Below, one piece after another: positions 45,003 to 55,921 of a stretch of 64,000 bases of DNA. This stretch comes from Phialocephala subalpina (lineage: Eukaryota; Ascomycota; Leotiomycetes; Helotiales; Mollisiaceae), in contig FJOG01000009.1 in assembly GCA_900073065.1 (NCBI GenBank), positions 1,132,267 to 1,196,266 on the forward strand. Direction: 5' to 3'. A program made the position numbers and the translations under genes. Positions within the stretch are counted from its first letter, which is position 1, and every line of letters starts with the position of its first letter. The notes under the pieces were generated by a model. The model saw only the letters and a program-made list of their open reading frames with translations, made no database searches and was not told the DNA's origin.

Positions 45003-46859
45003 TTAAACGTTGATCTTCTCACCTAGTGGCTTGATGAAGCGCGTCTTATCGTCGCCAATCTTCTTCTTGAACAACCCCAATTGCCTCAAGAGGTCTTTCA
45101 TAGACTTCTGAGTCTCTTGAGCCTTCTCTTCGTGCTTGCTGATATCAACACCTTCTTCATCGTAGCCGTATTCATCGTCCGGAACTTCTGTCTCGTCGTC
45201 GTTCTCCTTATTCTCATCGCCCATCGTCTGTTCAGCGTGGAAGCTTGGCATCCGACTTCCACCTTGAACACTATTTCTGGCACTTCGTGGGATTTCGATA
45301 GGATTCTTGATCGTCTCGGTAAGAAGTCTGACATGCATTCTCAATGCTTCGTTCTCGGTCTGCAAGCTTCGAATCTTTCCTTCAGATATCATCTCCTTCT
45401 CCTCCATCATTCGCTGCAGTAGCTTGACACTATGCTGATACTCTTCAAGCTTCTCTTCTTGCTCCTTGCTCTCCTTCTCTCGTCGACGATTATCAGATAC
45501 ACTGAGCGTAAGAAGGCGGATCTCTTCGGCCATGGCAGCAATTTGGGCATCACGCTCGGCAGCTGAAATGTGATCTTGATTGACAACAGCACGAGTACGG
45601 ATCCTCTTAGCTTGATCGGCGTATCGTAGGGTAGAGAGGGTCTCGTCATAATCGGAAGGTGCAATACAAGCAATCATTGCTGTCTTGCTGTTGCCTCCAA
45701 GAGAATCCTTGAGAAGCCAAGTCAGGATAGAGTCTCTGTAGGGTACAACATCCTTGTTTCTCTTTCCGGGGCGAGAATGCTTCGGATCTGCAAGGGCGGC
45801 AATAACACGGCCAAGAGTCGTCAGAGATTTGTTGATGTTGCTTCCTTCCCGCAGTCTAGCACCAGTTGCTTCAGTGGCTTTCGCTCGCTCACTTCCTGCC
45901 AGGTCTACCAGACGAATTCGTGCTACTCGTTCAGTACTCTCATCGGTGTCCATATCGTGGTGGATCTGCTTTAGCATGATCGTGAACACAGCATGACTTC
46001 TGCTGCTCGTATCGTTCATCTTTGTGCTTGCTGTGGTACGGCTCGCATCGCCAATCCGCATGTATTTCATGATTTCGGCCAGGTTTCTGACCGGTGCATC
46101 AGTCAGATCCTTGATATAAGGTCCTTCGGTAGGCGATTCTCGAATCTTGAGGTAGTATGGAGGTTGATTAGATGCAACGGGTACGAGGAGATCGCGGACA
46201 TGCTCGTTATAGACTTCGAAGTAGGAAACTCTGACGTTGTAGGAAATGTTGGGGGTGTCGTTTTGTGCATCTGCGATTCGCTGGAAGAGATCCTCGCAGG
46301 TCCTTGGAATTAAGCCTCGGTGTTCAGGAGTTCCCATCATGGTATAGCTCTTCCCAGATCCAGTCTGGCCATAAGCAAAGATACAGGTATGATACCCTTC
46401 GAAGTTATGATCCAAGAACTCCTCTCCCAAGCTATTGTAAACATCCTCCTGATGCGCATAGTGTTCGTCTTTCTCATCGTAACTCCAAAATGAGTTGTCG
46501 AATGTAAAGGTCTTCTCTTCCAGGGTCCTTCTCATCTTGGACTGCTTGTTCGCGGGGTCCGTGTCGTTCGGAACGAGTAGAGTGGTTGCTTGGTTTAGTG
46601 GGTTCATCTGAATTAAGCACTCTGCCCCTCGTTCAATTTCTGCAGAGAATTAGCATTTTACACTTTATTATTGATGCCTTTTCGTGCCTCTAGGAAGAAA
46701 TCCTCTGACTCTGACCACCACCTTGACATTTCCCCCGCCATCCATCTTGAATGAGGAGATGCTTCCGTCCCTTGATCGCAACGACGGTGTTGAAGCAGAC
46801 GATCTGATACTGCGCATCTCCGCAGCCACGCCGGGCATTAATCGAGGATCGAGAGCCAT
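45003..46859 (-). CDS. short kinesin-3 motor (UncB/Nkin3-like)
   Basis: Two exons (minus): 46859-46688 and 46639-45003; 602 aa. It is a plus-end microtubule motor. The motor starts at VKVVVRVRGFLPRE. The ATP loop is AYGQTGSGKSYTM (GQTGSGKS at 148-155), switch I NDTSSRSH and switch II DLAGSERA. A Lys/Arg-rich K-loop (KHSRPGKRNKDVVPYRDS) marks kinesin-3. A neck and short coiled coil (EKLEEYQHSVKLLQRMMEEK) and an acidic region (DDETEVPDDEYGYDEEG) follow. The protein then ends, with no FHA or PH domain, unlike full-length Unc104/KIF1. This matches the fungal short kinesin-3 class. The 48-nt intron has a GC donor (GAG|gcacga); reading through it gives a stop after seven codons. Confidence 0.93.
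46640..46687 (-). other. GC-AG intron in the kinesin gene
   Basis: gcacga...gctaattctctgcag, 48 nt, with a gctaat branch site. Joining gives GFLPR-EIERGAECLIQM, the conserved motor segment. The only GT nearby would lie after an in-frame TAA. Confidence 0.75.
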
Positions 46860-48950
46860 GCCAATAAGCGAATTGTGGATGTCTAGAAACGTTGAGCAAA
46901 GTCGTTGTTGGAGGTTGAGATACATCTATCGTTGTGTTTATTCTGACGCGGTTATTGTGGAGCACACGTTGACTGGGTGATGAGATGCGAGGAACGACGA
47001 ATCTTGGAATGAGGATGAGCAGATGGATTTTAGGTGCAATTGATAGTAAGTCTCATTAAATTACAGGATTGCAATATAGATTGACGAAGTTGCAATAGTT
47101 TGGTAGGAGAAGTGTAGCTGTTCTTTCATTTCCATACACGCTGGCTCTCAGCAATGTGGTTAGTCCGAATTTGGTCTAGCTGGAACCTCGCTCTGTGGAT
47201 TTCCTCATCTATTACCCATTAGTGCCTATTGTACAAGATTACATGATATAGGTTCGAAATAGCCTTTCAGCAAAGATGGCTTGCTGATTGAGTTCATTGT
47301 GTTCAAGATGTACAAAATAGCTAAACTAAACTATTTCTGGCCCGCCAAGACAACTTGTGGGTCTCATTGTCCAACGTCGGTTTGCGGCATTCTCCTCAAT
47401 GTGTAGCTCCTGAATGACCATGCATCCTCTCTCATCTTCAAATACATATCTGACTGTTACTCTGATAAACATACTTTACACCTACCCATATCCTGGAGCC
47501 CCTTCGAAGTTAGCGAGAATGAGAGCGACAGTGGCATCGGCCAAGTGATGTCTCAGTTGGCCTGACTTCCGCCTTCAGTACATCAGCAGCAGCAGATGAC
47601 GAGGCATGAGTTCTCTAATGGTCAAGCACGAGTTCCTTGACTCCATGACTTGCAATACTGCAAGCTGACAAGATCAATGATGCTATAGAAAACCTAGTCA
47701 GTGTCAACAGCGATGTGTAGGTTCCGAAGAGCAGTGCGCTACTTGCTACTTGCTACTTGCCAAATACCACCCGCACAGGCCTGCAGTAGACAGAACTTAC
47801 TCAACTCTGAGGGTCTTTGCACCTCTTCAGCCCTATTACTTACCATCTAAGTGTCCAGTCAGTCAGTCTGGAAACTCAGGTAGTCTGTCTGATCAATGCT
47901 TCCCTGGATGCCGAGCAAGTCCTGCAAAGCCCAATTGGCTGCTGGACCCCTTTCATGCAGCATGAGTCCCTTCCTTGGACAGCCAGCAAAGACACAAAGA
48001 TACTGTGAGACCATACAAAAGAGTCACACATTCTCTTGCTGCCTTGTTTGAATGAAGAGATCACGTTCTGATAGTCTTATTCCCTTATCGTAGGACTAAG
48101 GCATCGGATTTATAATAAAGAAGCCCTAAAGAAGCGGTGTCGGATGCTGAACATCAGGGATTTACACCGCTAATGTCTTAGTGGCCTATATCGCATCGCG
48201 CATTCCAAGTTATTCGCATTCGGAGGTTGTATTCCCTATCTGTGAAGCTCCAAGCCTTACACTTGCAGATGCTTCCTTGGGATTAGGCAAGACACAACCA
48301 GCAGCAGAAGTATCTTGCATTGCTGTCGAAGCAACAAAAGCATCTCTTGAATGTAGAGAAGCTGCTGCTGCGGTGGTTCAATTCTCGCCTTGGTGTTTGT
48401 CGCGAAACATACTGTCATGCTCACTGGCGACTTGTTGCAGAACCCAGCTGCATAAGGATGTTGGCTTTGAGCTGATAAACTCAAATATGACAGCTTTCTC
48501 TTGTCTACTGAGAGGGTCATCGAAATGTGAAGACGCTTCACACAAATTCACGATGTGCAAGAAAGAGAAATGCAAGGGACTGAAATCCAGGTAAGAAACT
48601 CTCTTCCTCACAAGCCAGTGCTGCAATGCATTGTCGAGCAGCGATAATTCTAACACATGTCAATAGAATAAATCTCCTACAACATATCGGCAATACGAAA
48701 TATCGTAATGCCAGGTCTATCAACCTCTCGGCAATATGCATACTATACGGAGCAGCATATTTGGGCAACGAATGCAACCATCTTTCTCATGGAAGATGAC
48801 ACCTGCTGCAGCATGCCACGTTTTCATACAAACTCGCAAAGCAGCTAATTCAAAACGTGCCTGGAAGGTTGGACACCATCTCGAGTCAATAAGATGAAAA
48901 GGCGAAGAGCAACCGGCTACCGCCTTTTCACAATCAACGAGACATATCAG
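46860..48950. other. gene-poor stretch
   Basis: 2.1 kb without a supported gene. Frames up to 137 codons (48181-48594) lack signature. A 7-bp triplet repeat (ctacttg x3) lies at 47739-47760. Confidence 0.4.
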
Positions 48951-49017
48951 TGAGCTTGTCAACTCGACAAAACTCTCTATCAATGCCGCCTCGACGCCAC
49001 CATCTCACTGGTGCTAC

Positions 49018-49195
49018 CTCCCATCTCTCTGTTGACAACACTCGCTGTCTCACTTTCGCTATCACTCGCTCTCTTCCTGTCACGATCAGTCGCTGTCTCT
49101 CCTTTGATGGCACTCGCTCTCTTCCATGTCGCCATCACTGGCTCCGTCTTTGTTCTGATCACACGCCATCTCTCTGTTGATATTACCCTCTGTTA
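49018..49195. repeat. tandem repeat array 1, 24-bp period, about 7 units
   Basis: ctcgct-like cores recur at 49041, 49065, 49089, 49113, 49138, 49162 and 49186, i.e. every 24 (once 25) bp. Each unit resembles gatgncactcgctctcttcc. Translated on the plus strand the units give an octapeptide pattern: LSVDNTRC, LTFAITRS, LPVTISRC, LSFDGTRS. Confidence 0.8.
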
Positions 49196-49223
49196 ACAAA
49201 GCTCTCTCCGGTCGAGACTGTTA

Positions 49224-49565
49224 GCAAGACTTGCTACCGACGAGATGTTGTACTCTTCTGTGAGACCCCTTTCGAGGAGGGTCTTCACCGAGCCCCTTTC
49301 GCAAGACTCTCTACCACGAAAAGTTGTACCCTTTTTCAATGCCACCCCTTTCGAGGAGATCTTTCACTGGAGATCTTTCGCAAGACTCTCTACCTCACGA
49401 CAAGATATCCTGTTTCTCAATGCGACTTCTTTGAGGGAATTCTTTACTGCGCCACTTTCGAAAGACTCTCTACCGGCGAGAACATGTAACCGCTCCCTTA
49501 ATACGACCCTTTTTGGGAAGACCCTTTGCCGTACCCCTTTGAACGACCCAATACCGACGAGACTG
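49224..49565. repeat. tandem repeat array 2, 77-81-bp period, four units plus a partial
   Basis: The core gcaagactctctacc recurs at 49224, 49301, 49380, 49460 and, degenerate, 49541. A second core, cccctttcgaggag, follows at a fixed offset in the first two units and decays in later ones. A plus frame (49245-49679) stays open through the array, but the unit length is not constant in threes. Confidence 0.75.
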
Positions 49566-49830
49566 TCAACTCAGGTGGTTTGCAGTACAGCTACAACAAG
49601 TCACGCCGCTGCAGTCGAGCTAAATCCCATATCGACAAAGGCAAGAAGGAGAAGCAAGACAACAGTCCTCGATCTTTAAACGACGCATGAATCAGATGAG
49701 TTATGAGATATACAAGCGCAAAGCTCCTAGGCAGACGAAAATAGTCGGGCGAGGCGCTTTGGCGAAGTCATTTGTGGTGACCAATATGACATTACGGATA
49801 TACACCTTCACCGGCAGTTCAAGACGACGA

Positions 49831-50140
49831 CTCACCAGAAGTCGATGACACCAAGAGGACAAGGGGAGACGAGCTATCTAGCTCAGCTCTGTCGACTGCC
49901 ACAAAATTTCGCAAAGATAACGCAATCTTCCTCCTACTCCTCGACATCTCGAGAACACCACTCACCATTATTGGCAACACTGAGAGCAAGAGACAAGCAA
50001 ACCTTGCCAACCGCATTGGCACTCACGAGAAGCAGCCAGGAATAACGCAGTCTTCCTCACAGGCCTCATCGCTTTGAGAGGGAGGCTCACCACAAGTCAT
50101 CACTACCAAGGGAACAGAGAAACCATACGCCACTGCGCCA
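49831..50140. repeat. tandem repeat array 3, about 125-130-bp period, degenerate
   Basis: ctcacca-starting units begin at 49831, 49961 and 50086. Shared segments are ctcaccagaagtcgatgaca versus ctcaccacaagtcatcacta (units 1 and 3), and aacgcaatcttcctc versus aacgcagtcttcctc (units 1 and 2). Identity is low, so this is an old array. Confidence 0.55.
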
Positions 50141-50422
50141 AACGACCTTAATGAAAGGTGGCTGACCTACAATACGAAATTGACCGATCAAGAATAGAGC
50201 AGGTGACTGACCAGCAATATCCTAACCACCCTTCTTGGGCAACGACAGATTGGCAGCTTGTTCGGCTACCAGTAAGAGTGGTGCTTCAATACTCCCTAAG
50301 GGAAAGTCCTATCCTCCATAGCGCGAAAGACATTCGCGCAAGGCAGCATTCTCATTCTCGCCGAGTTCCCTGGACTTTGTCACAAGTCGATCTAAACTGA
50401 AATACTACACTCAGCAAAGCAT

Positions 50423-50760
50423 CTAGCTAGGTCATCAGCAAGTGTACCGTGACCATGCAAAAGAAAGTTCGAGCAAAGCTAGGACATTAGGAACACAGAC
50501 GAACGGTGACCGGTCAGCAATACTATGACCTCCCTCTTCGCCTAGATGTACTAGCAGCTGGCTTGGTCATCAGCAAGTGTACCCTAACATCCCAAGAGAA
50601 AGTCCAAGCAAAGCTGGGACATTGGGAACATAGACGATAGGTGACCGACCAGCAATGCCCCGACCTACGCCTCCGGCCCGATGCACTAGCAGCTGGCTCA
50701 GCCATCAGTCACTGTATCGTCGCTCTCTAAAGAAACGTCCTCCACACTCTACACGAAGGT
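50423..50760. repeat. tandem repeat array 4, exact 135-bp period, 2.5 units
   Basis: Units begin at 50423, 50558 and 50693 with ctagctaggtcatcagcaag, ctggcttggtcatcagcaag and ctggctcagccatcagtcac. Units 1 and 2 are about four-fifths identical over 135 bp with no net length change, and many differences are C/T or A/G. On the minus strand unit 2 is open (EPAASASGRRRRSGHCWSV) while unit 1 carries stops. A weaker relative of the ggtgaccgaccagcaat segment lies at 50202. Confidence 0.8.
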
Positions 50761-51089
50761 TGGTAATGCGGAAAGTGGTAATGTACAACAGCTTCGGGGA
50801 CATTGATAGAAGGGCGCAATCAATACATTTTCTCTAGCTCAAAGCGAAGGCTACTCGACTTGACGGGTAAAGAGAGCCACCAACGGACGAGATTCACGTG
50901 TGCATCATTGTGCGCCGAGGTGCTTTGGGCAAAGAGATTTCGTCACGAAGTCGATAAGGGACAAGATGCACAGTAATTTTCAATCATTTGCGACTCTCTA
51001 CCCTATTTACAGTAGCAATGGTAGGCAAGAAGCGGTACAGGAACGCCAGAAACGCCGAAAACAACCCATTTCTCCATACCTAGGAAACA

Positions 51090-52178
51090 TTATTGATCAC
51101 GTGCCGAATACCACCGCCTAATTTCCAGACGAGGCGACAACAAGGGGGCAGAAGCTGGAGCGCACCAGAAGGAGAGTTTAACGAGCTCAGGCATAACCAA
51201 ATGTCCCAGCCCGAGCAGGTGATCGAGCTTGCCATGCAGGTCAGAGAAGAAGAGATACCATGACGAGTCCAAGCTAGCACAGAATGAATGTACAGCAGCA
51301 CGACCGTACTTAGCGGAACTGCCATGCACACGAACGAACTCACGAACGAGGAGGTATCGGGTTTGGCCAGGCTTGCACTCGAATTGGAAGGACTCCTGAC
51401 TGTGTCGGGTGAACTGAGGGTGAACGAGGGTCATGTGCAGATGGACTTCCTTCAAGAATGGCATTCCGTCGATGTTGTCAGCGGCCCAGTTGAGGAAAGT
51501 CATGAACGCCTGACAGTCCATGTGGAGGCTCTTTATAGACATGAGATCGTCCATATTGCGCATAACAACGGGCAAAGGAATCCTAGGAGAATATATGTTG
51601 AAGGGACCTTGAGCCAGAGCTGCACCAAATTGAGAGGTGAGCAGCAGAGAGTCGTGGCGAGAGCTGAAGAAGATCTTCTTGTTGTTATAGTGAAGCTGGA
51701 ACAGCGGCTTGTAGATTCCGGTATCGGTGAGATCCTTGATAGCCTGCTTGGAGACCTTACACATCATAGGGCGCTCGGCACCGATGATATGGTAAGTGGC
51801 GCCAGGTCCAGTAGGATTGACGAACTCGACGGCATGGATTTGGCGGCTCGACAGAGTATGCTTGATAACCTTGGCACGCAGCTCATATGGGAGGCTGGAG
51901 AAGAAGACGAATTCGCCGGTCATGCCTTGACGCTTGAGGAGCTCACGGTCGAAAACCTTGATCAAGCCGTCCTGGACGAGGACGAAGCGGCCTTGGGCGA
52001 CGTCTAGGCCAGGGTGAACGAGAGCAGAGTCGGCGCCGGGCTCCATGAGATGGTTCCATCCCTTCTTAGCAACGGGAAGGTTGGCCAGATCGATGGATCG
52101 AAGCTTATCGAGAGTCTCAGACGAGTCCTTGTCAGACAAGTCGTCGAGCTCGATATACATGTAGTCTGTTGGCAACAT
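51090..52178 (-). CDS. 2EXR/F-box-like hypothetical protein
   Basis: 362 aa, single coding exon, from cacc-ATG at 52178. After about 85 polar residues comes FVFFSSLPYELRAKVIKHTL, an F-box/2EXR-like helix with L-P-x-E-L-R. A mixed alpha/beta body follows (ICKVSKQAIKDLTDTGIYKP-like stretch near residue 140, SIKSLHMDCQAFMTFLNW). Function is unknown; such proteins are expanded in Pezizomycotina. A branch-point plus acceptor (gctaaccacatcag) ends at 52195, 17 bases before the ATG, so the 5' UTR is very probably spliced from the repeated leader upstream. A long antisense frame covers much of the gene and is taken as a shadow. Confidence 0.7.
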   Translation of the reverse strand: MLPTDYMYIELDDLSDKDSSETLDKLRSIDLANLPVAKKGWNHLMEPGADSALVHPGLDVAQGRFVLVQDGLIKVFDRELLKRQGMTGEFVFFSSLPYELRAKVIKHTLSSRQIHAVEFVNPTGPGATYHIIGAERPMMCKVSKQAIKDLTDTGIYKPLFQLHYNNKKIFFSSRHDSLLLTSQFGAALAQGPFNIYSPRIPLPVVMRNMDDLMSIKSLHMDCQAFMTFLNWAADNIDGMPFLKEVHLHMTLVHPQFTRHSQESFQFECKPGQTRYLLVREFVRVHGSSAKYGRAAVHSFCASLDSSWYLFFSDLHGKLDHLLGLGHLVMPELVKLSFWCAPASAPLLSPRLEIRRWYSARDQ

Positions 52179-53460
52179 GGTGGAACGGTTATGACTGATG
52201 TGGTTAGCACAAGTTCACCGAGGAGATGCTGTGGTCTGAGGCTCAAGGAAGGGGGACTGGAGGATGTGCCGCGACTCCGTTCGAGCTAGAGTGAAGTGAT
52301 GATGTGGAAGGGGCTGCCCTCCAACCAAGATCTCACAACGAGATCTAAGAGGGCAGTGAATGCGTGCGAAATGATAGACTGGAAGAGGGCAGGGGGGTGT
52401 GGATTGGGATTGCAAGGAAGAGGGAATATGTGAAGGGAGGGATGAGTGTTGAGGGAAGATGGCTGTGCATCGGCCCAAATAAATGATGCTGTACTTGCTC
52501 AAGTCAAGCCAGACCCCTTGGGTCATAGGCACGCGACGTGCCTGGGAAGGAGATCAGTGAAGGTTGAAGACGAGGAAGAAAACGCAACTCTCTGAGGAGA
52601 GCGTTGCAGTTGTGCTTGTCTTGTAAGAACGAGAACGATTGTGGAAGGCTATGATGAAGAGGAGGATGAGGCTGGTGTAAGAGGATGTGTTGAGGTGAAT
52701 AAGGGGGGTGTGGATCTGATGAGGCAATCAAAGGAGATGCTCGAGGAAACGTAGAAAGCTCCCTGATGGTGAAGGATGAATATCGGAGTTCTCGTGTGAT
52801 GGGCTCTATGGTGGGCTTTGTGTAGGGCAAGGGAGATGAATGTTGAGGCCTGAAGATCGATCTGATCGCCTTGGGGCGGGAGGAGAACGACAGAAGGAAC
52901 GAGATGGGTAGGAGATCGAAATGTACCCACGAAGAAAGCTGAGTGCTTTGCGGCGATTAAAGAGTGGATGTGTGGCCTGTTGGGGATCGAAGTTAACTTG
53001 TGGCTCTCGAGAAGAGGAGGAGGGAGATTCGATGGTGAATTGGGGAACTAGGGATCGATCTGGTCCTCGAAAGTGGAACAAGAGGGAGTGGGCAGGATAT
53101 TGAACTGTACTCACGAGAAAAAGGAAGAAGAAAGCGCGAATCTTGCGTGGAGATAGTGAATGGTGTGGTATGATTGGGTTCTGTTGCGTATTGAAGTTAG
53201 TTTGCGGTTTAAAAGAATCGAGGCCGGCCTAGGAGACCAGGGATCACGTTGAAAGCTGGAAGGGAAAGCAAGAGAACTTACCGATGATCAAAGCGATCAA
53301 GAGAGCGTGTCTAGAGAACGGCTCGCAAGCTGTGCTTTGCCTGTTCGAAATATCGAGGTCAGCGGTGCTGCGGTGGGTTCGCAGCGTGGAGGAGTTGTTG
53401 ATTGAGATGATGGTCGGCGATGGATGAAGAAGAAGACAGTTGTGTATTACTTACGATTGG
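52179..53460 (-). other. probable spliced 5' leader with repeated splice-donor units
   Basis: On the minus strand donor-like sequences lie at 53454 (GTAAGT), 53281 (GTAAGT), 53114 (GTGAGT) and 52930 (GTGGGT), spaced 167-184 bp. The surrounding sequence is visibly repeated: tgtacccacgaagaaag (52922) matches tgtactcacgagaaaaag (53106), and gatcgaagttaacttg (52986) matches tattgaagttagtttg (53190). A single acceptor with gctaac branch point lies at 52195, just before the coding ATG. I infer a leader made of duplicated exon-donor units; transcription is not shown. Confidence 0.45.
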
Positions 53461-55921
53461 GGCAGAGAGAACGTGGAGAGTTGATCTTCAAGAAATCGCT
53501 GGCGAGCTGAAGTTTGCGTTCGAGTTGTGGTGAAGTTGGTCGACGGCTTGCTATTTATGCTGTGGGAGGCGAGGGGGAGGAGGGCAACAATGCTAGCGCC
53601 GTTTGTTTGGTTTGCATCTTCACCTAAGTCCACCCCGCCGTGTTTGATATTGAATGGACTAACGAATCAAAATGGGTATCTTTCAAAGAGAAGGCTTCTC
53701 ATTTGCTAGATCCAGTTCCTGGAGAGGCCGAAGCAGCTCAGTCTCCCCACAAACTAGGAGAATGCTTTCTCACAGCCTCGCGGGGAGAAATTTCTTTTCG
53801 GAGAGAGCTTCTTACCCCCAATACAGTAAAAAATCGCAAATGGGATCAATAAGTAATAGCCACATCGAGGCCGGTAGGTTTACAGTAGGTTTGAATTATC
53901 AAATGCTATGGATATCCTCCAGGATATGCTCTAGCCTACTCAGCCACCATATCACAAGATAAGTATGCACCTTTTCTCTTATCTGCAGCTACTCTGGACC
54001 AAGATTCGGCTTTGACAACCTCGTTGCCCTCCTGTCTCTTTCATTACCATCGCCATTATAATTTATAGAGAACTTGGCGAGATTTTTGCTTAGCTGCGAA
54101 TCGTGGACTGCTGGTGCCGCACAAAGCCAGAGCTTGGATTCTGCTTTGATGACCAATCCCTCTTCCATTGAACTTGAAATGTGGACCAGGACCGGAGAGA
54201 ATCGTCGACTTTTCTTGTTGACAAACAATGTAATTGTGGCTTACATTGCCGCTTCTCGCATTGTGGGCTCGCTCTGGTGAACACCCAACACTTACCAATT
54301 GCTCCATCAAAATCGTCAAACTTAGGTTTTCCCAGATCCTTCCTCAATACCTAACTCTTAGCTCGATAATCTCTATGAACATCATGGCCAGATCATGCTC
54401 AAGTTCTTTCTTTCCATACTATCTTCCGTTGGCGTTCCAAGACGAAGCGTTCGTCACTCAACCACGGCAACACTCGCGGCGGAGCCGAGTCCAAGACAAT
54501 AGCGAATCTGAAACTCTTCACAGACGTTGAAGAGCCTTGGAATGACCATGGAAGTGCTGCCAAGTGATTCTGCTATGACTTCCTTTTGCGAGACCCGAAA
54601 GGTTGTGCAATTCCTTTTTGTGAGACGTCTCCATTATTAGGCAACTCTAACATCCATTTCCATCGTTCGCTGGCCACCAGGTTTCCCCCAGCAGCGGCAT
54701 ACAAGACTTGATGAGTAACCCCCAAAGATCCAAACTACACCAAGCAAAAGCTGATCTTGCTCGCCTATAGTGAGAACCTCCTCCCCAAACTCCTCCTCGA
54801 AACCTTTCCGCAAAGAGACTCATGTCTCTCTCAAGTTTGGTACGACCAGCATACGAAGATTGGTTCTCAGCGAAGCAACGGTTTGATTGGAAGATTTACC
54901 CCTCTCTCGTGTTCGATATAAAGGCAGAATATCACTACGGGTGGTCTTCAACGAAGAGGCGCTGTATCAATGCTAGGATTGTACTCGGAATCTATGAAGA
55001 ATCATTCATTGTCTCCCTGGGGCTTGCTTCACCGCACAATACCGTTCTTACATGCACAATCGAGACGTTCAGTTACAAATCTACGGTGACAACGAGGTCA
55101 TAAGGGCAGGCAGCGGGACCCACAAGGTTCACACAAGTACAAACCCATATTCAAGGAGGAGATGTCTACAATTTGCTGCGGAGGCTTCCTCCGAAGAAAC
55201 CGGGCGTCAAGACCTCGAGATACTAGGCGTCAAGGCCGAGGGCCTGCTCAAGCGACTGACGCCTGAGGGACAGGGAATACAAGAGTACATCTTGAAAACC
55301 GAAATTCCAAGTAGAAACTGCAACAACGAATCCTATATCTCCAAGTGCTGATAGACAATGCCATTGTCTTATCGTGTTATCGTTATCGTGTATTGTTATC
55401 GTGCTGTCGCCTCTTGTTTTGCTCTGTTTTCAACTCGTCATTTTGCTATTGTGCCGGCGCTACGGCCAGCCCCGGATATAGCAGCCTGGCACAAGACCAG
55501 GACTTGAACAATAGAGAGCTGCATTTTCTGGTATCATCGATCGATTTTTCATTGAAGTTCACGGCGAGAAGTTCTTTGTAAGTGTTGTTGAGGAGCTGTT
55601 GTTGACCCCTTGTTTTAGCGAGGTATTTCACGTGATCCTTAACCGAGTTAATGCAGGTGAAGCACCTCAAGGCAAGCTTCACCCTGGAAAGATTACTCTC
55701 TGTTATAGAAGAGGCTCAATGAGGAGTATGTAAGGGTATAGAGGCCTCAGGGGTTCGATCGGTCATGATTCCTGCATGTTCCATCGGTTGTTGGTCGAGA
55801 AACCTAAGGGCATCATTTCACTAAGTGATGATCTCTGCCACAGGGCCACCGCCAACACCAGGGACATAAGGTAAATGGTGATATATTATCCATGCTTCAT
55901 TGCTCGTTTAGGTATCTAAAT
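53461..55921. other. gene-poor stretch
   Basis: No supported gene. Two overlapping plus frames at 54822-55103 and 55052-55351 (for example WKIYPSLVFDIKAEYHYGW, then SSEETGRQDLEILGVKAEGL) read like pieces of one decayed coding sequence. A low-complexity ttatcgtg repeat lies at 55368-55405. Confidence 0.35.

Noticed and set aside
51288..52007. 239-codon open frame on the plus strand
   Set aside because: It lies wholly antisense to the better supported 2EXR/F-box-like gene, has no domain and no ATG context of note; codon-phase shadowing explains it.
54822..55351. Two overlapping plus frames as one gene
   Set aside because: No convincing splice junction joins them and no family is recognised; treated as debris in the gene-poor stretch.
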